Source of the DNA: Candidatus Electrothrix rattekaaiensis
Lineage (GTDB): Bacteria > Desulfobacterota > Desulfobulbia > Desulfobulbales > Desulfobulbaceae
NCBI GenBank assembly: GCA_032595675.1
Contig: JAVQMD010000001.1
Coordinates: 1,396,640-1,460,639, forward strand
Reading direction: 5' to 3'
DNA: 64,000 nt
Position 1 is the first letter of the stretch. Each line of letters opens with the position of its first letter. Positions 61,546-64,000 of the stretch are shown here, piece by piece. Below the pieces are notes generated by a model. That model saw nothing but the letters and a program-made list of their open reading frames with translations. It was not told where the DNA came from and did no database searches. The position numbers and the translations under genes are program-made.

Positions 61546-62253
61546 ATGTGCGATCAAAAACAATTTCTTAGTGGCCTGAGCAAACTCGGCCTTTCTCTCT
61601 CGCCCCAACAGACTGACAGCATCCTCCTTTACTGTCAGGAGCTGCAAAAATGGAACAAACGGGTTAATCTGATTGCCCGCAATACCAGTCCTACGGATAT
61701 TGTGGAAAAGCATTTTCTTGATTCTTTGACCCTGCTGCCTGTTATTCACCGATACGGCCTAGAGCAAGGAAAGGTCGAAAAGACCGGGAAGGACGGGGGC
61801 AACAAAGACGACAGAGTAAGCCTCATCGACGTAGGCTCCGGAGCAGGTTTTCCCGGTCTGGTGCTGGCCACTGTCCTGCCGGAATTGTTGGTCACCCTGG
61901 TTGAGCCCAGACAGAAGCGGGTTTCTTTTCTCCGTCATATCATCAGAATCCTTGGCCTGACCAATGTGCAGGTGACAGACCAACGGATTGAGCCAAGTCA
62001 GGCTTGGGACGGCCCAGAATGTACCTTTATTACCAGCCGGGCAGTGGCTGCGACAGATGCTTTTCTCCCTCTGATAGAGGGGATTGCTACTGAAAAAACA
62101 GTGGTCATCATGATGGGCGCGACCGACGAGACCTCCTTACCTGGACAGGAAAAACAGATTGCAGCGGGTTGGCAATGCTTGGAGGAACAGAAATTCACCC
62201 TTCCTTTTTCCCATCATCCAAGAGTCTTGACCTTGCTGCAAAAGGTTGCGTAA
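61546..62253 (+). CDS. rsmG: 16S rRNA (guanine-527-N7)-methyltransferase RsmG
   Basis: This 235-residue SAM enzyme methylates G527 of 16S rRNA. It has LQKWNKRVNLIARNTSPTDIVEKHFLDSL near residue 35, SLIDVGSGAGFPGLVLATVLPELLVTLVEPRQKRVSFLRHI as the SAM-binding core and ITSRAVAATDAFLPL. A lysine/aspartate-rich insert (EKTGKDGGNKDDR) precedes the glycine loop and is longer than usual. It stands alone with no mnm or parAB genes next to it. Confidence 0.94.
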   Translation: MCDQKQFLSGLSKLGLSLSPQQTDSILLYCQELQKWNKRVNLIARNTSPTDIVEKHFLDSLTLLPVIHRYGLEQGKVEKTGKDGGNKDDRVSLIDVGSGAGFPGLVLATVLPELLVTLVEPRQKRVSFLRHIIRILGLTNVQVTDQRIEPSQAWDGPECTFITSRAVAATDAFLPLIEGIATEKTVVIMMGATDETSLPGQEKQIAAGWQCLEEQKFTLPFSHHPRVLTLLQKVA

Positions 62254-63652
<1,399 letters not shown>

Positions 63653-63679
63653 TCCGGCAGGAGAAAACAACAGAGACCG

Positions 63680-64000
63680 ATGACCAGACGAGAAAATATT
63701 TTACTGATTGCAACCCGAGATACAGTTCCCCTTGCCGATAAAGTAGCAGCCGTGTTGCGGGTCGTGTGTACCCCGATGATCCGCAAGCAGTTTGCTGACG
63801 GTGAAATATACCACGCCTTCCCCTGTGATGTCTCAGGCCGTGATATTATCATTATTGGATCAACCCATACGGATGAGGCTAATCAGGAGTTGATCGATCT
63901 GATCGCAGGTGGGCGCTATTGGAATGCCCGCAGCGTAAACGTGGCGATACCCTACTTGGGCTATTCCACTATGGAGCGGTCCAAACCCGAGTCTGGCGAG
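63680..64000 (+). CDS. ribose-phosphate pyrophosphokinase-like protein, N-terminal part
   Basis: The frame from ATG 63680 runs 107 codons to the window end without a stop. It reads DTVPLADKVAAVL, then MIRKQFADGEIYHAFPCDVSGRDIIIIGSTHTDEANQELIDLIAGG and VAIPYLGYSTMERSKP. This is the N-terminal half of PRPP-synthetase-family proteins: the catalytic FADGE, the strand IIIIGST and YLGYSTMER in place of the usual PYFGYARQDR. It starts 28 nt after leuB. The divergence from PrsA suggests a paralogue. Confidence 0.8.
   Translation, partial: MTRRENILLIATRDTVPLADKVAAVLRVVCTPMIRKQFADGEIYHAFPCDVSGRDIIIIGSTHTDEANQELIDLIAGGRYWNARSVNVAIPYLGYSTMERSKPESGE

Overview
The window looks like chromosome of a Gram-negative bacterium. 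It has a TonB-dependent outer-membrane receptor, a long surface-polysaccharide locus, a branched-chain amino acid (Liv) ABC transporter, a sigma-54 response regulator, and ordinary housekeeping genes (trpA, leuB, miaB, rsmG, xseA, malic enzyme). My best guess is a desulfobulbal/deltaproteobacterial relative, possibly of the cable-bacterium lineage. That is inference from general gene style; no rRNA or other taxonomic marker is present.

Region 1 (1-29,260, almost all + strand) is a cell-surface glycan locus. It opens with the end of a pseudaminic-acid pathway (PseM-like methylase, PseG, a methyltransferase, a WbqC-like protein, PseI). Next comes a probable acyl-transfer module: an unknown protein, a KASIII-like synthase, a small acyl carrier protein and an AAC(3)-type acyltransferase. 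This module is scarred by an 852/853-bp tandem duplication. Then follow a DUF4910 peptidase-like protein, a GT52 sialyltransferase-like enzyme, sugar methyltransferases, several GT2 and GT4 glycosyltransferases and an acyltransferase-3 membrane protein. After one reverse-strand AAA ATPase the block continues with AsnB, an EpsG-like membrane protein, GT4, a nucleotidyltransferase, two YdcF/ElyC proteins and a large secreted DUF4838 protein. Several genes between 5.3 and 15.3 kb are broken by homopolymer indels or in-frame stops. Many neighbours overlap as GTGA or ATGA, which implies coupled translation.

Region 2 (29.3-39.9 kb) starts with trpA. It then holds an unfamiliar reverse-strand operon of a sulfotransferase, an SDR, a condensation-type acyltransferase and a thiamine-diphosphate enzyme, with a small ABM-fold protein divergent from it. 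This is my strongest candidate for an undescribed small-molecule pathway. A second reverse operon encodes two solitary substrate-binding proteins and a TonB-dependent receptor.

Region 3 (40-50.3 kb) carries a DUF2301-like membrane protein, a Twinkle/T7-gp4-like primase-helicase, malic enzyme, an orphan NtrC-type regulator, a HAD hydrolase, a small secreted protein, miaB and livG.

Region 4 (50.3-54.8 kb) is an accessory island between livG and livM. It contains a HigBA-type toxin-antitoxin pair, a 42-bp minisatellite, a PIN-domain toxin pair inside 48-bp direct repeats, a FlgO/CsgG-like gene interrupted by a stop, and a restriction-fold protein.

Region 5 (54.9-64 kb) has livM, a DUF6414-like protein, xseA, an AAA/PD-(D/E)XK protein, rsmG, leuB and the start of a PRPP-synthetase-like gene cut by the window end. 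Palindromic intergenic repeats lie before xseA and rsmG.
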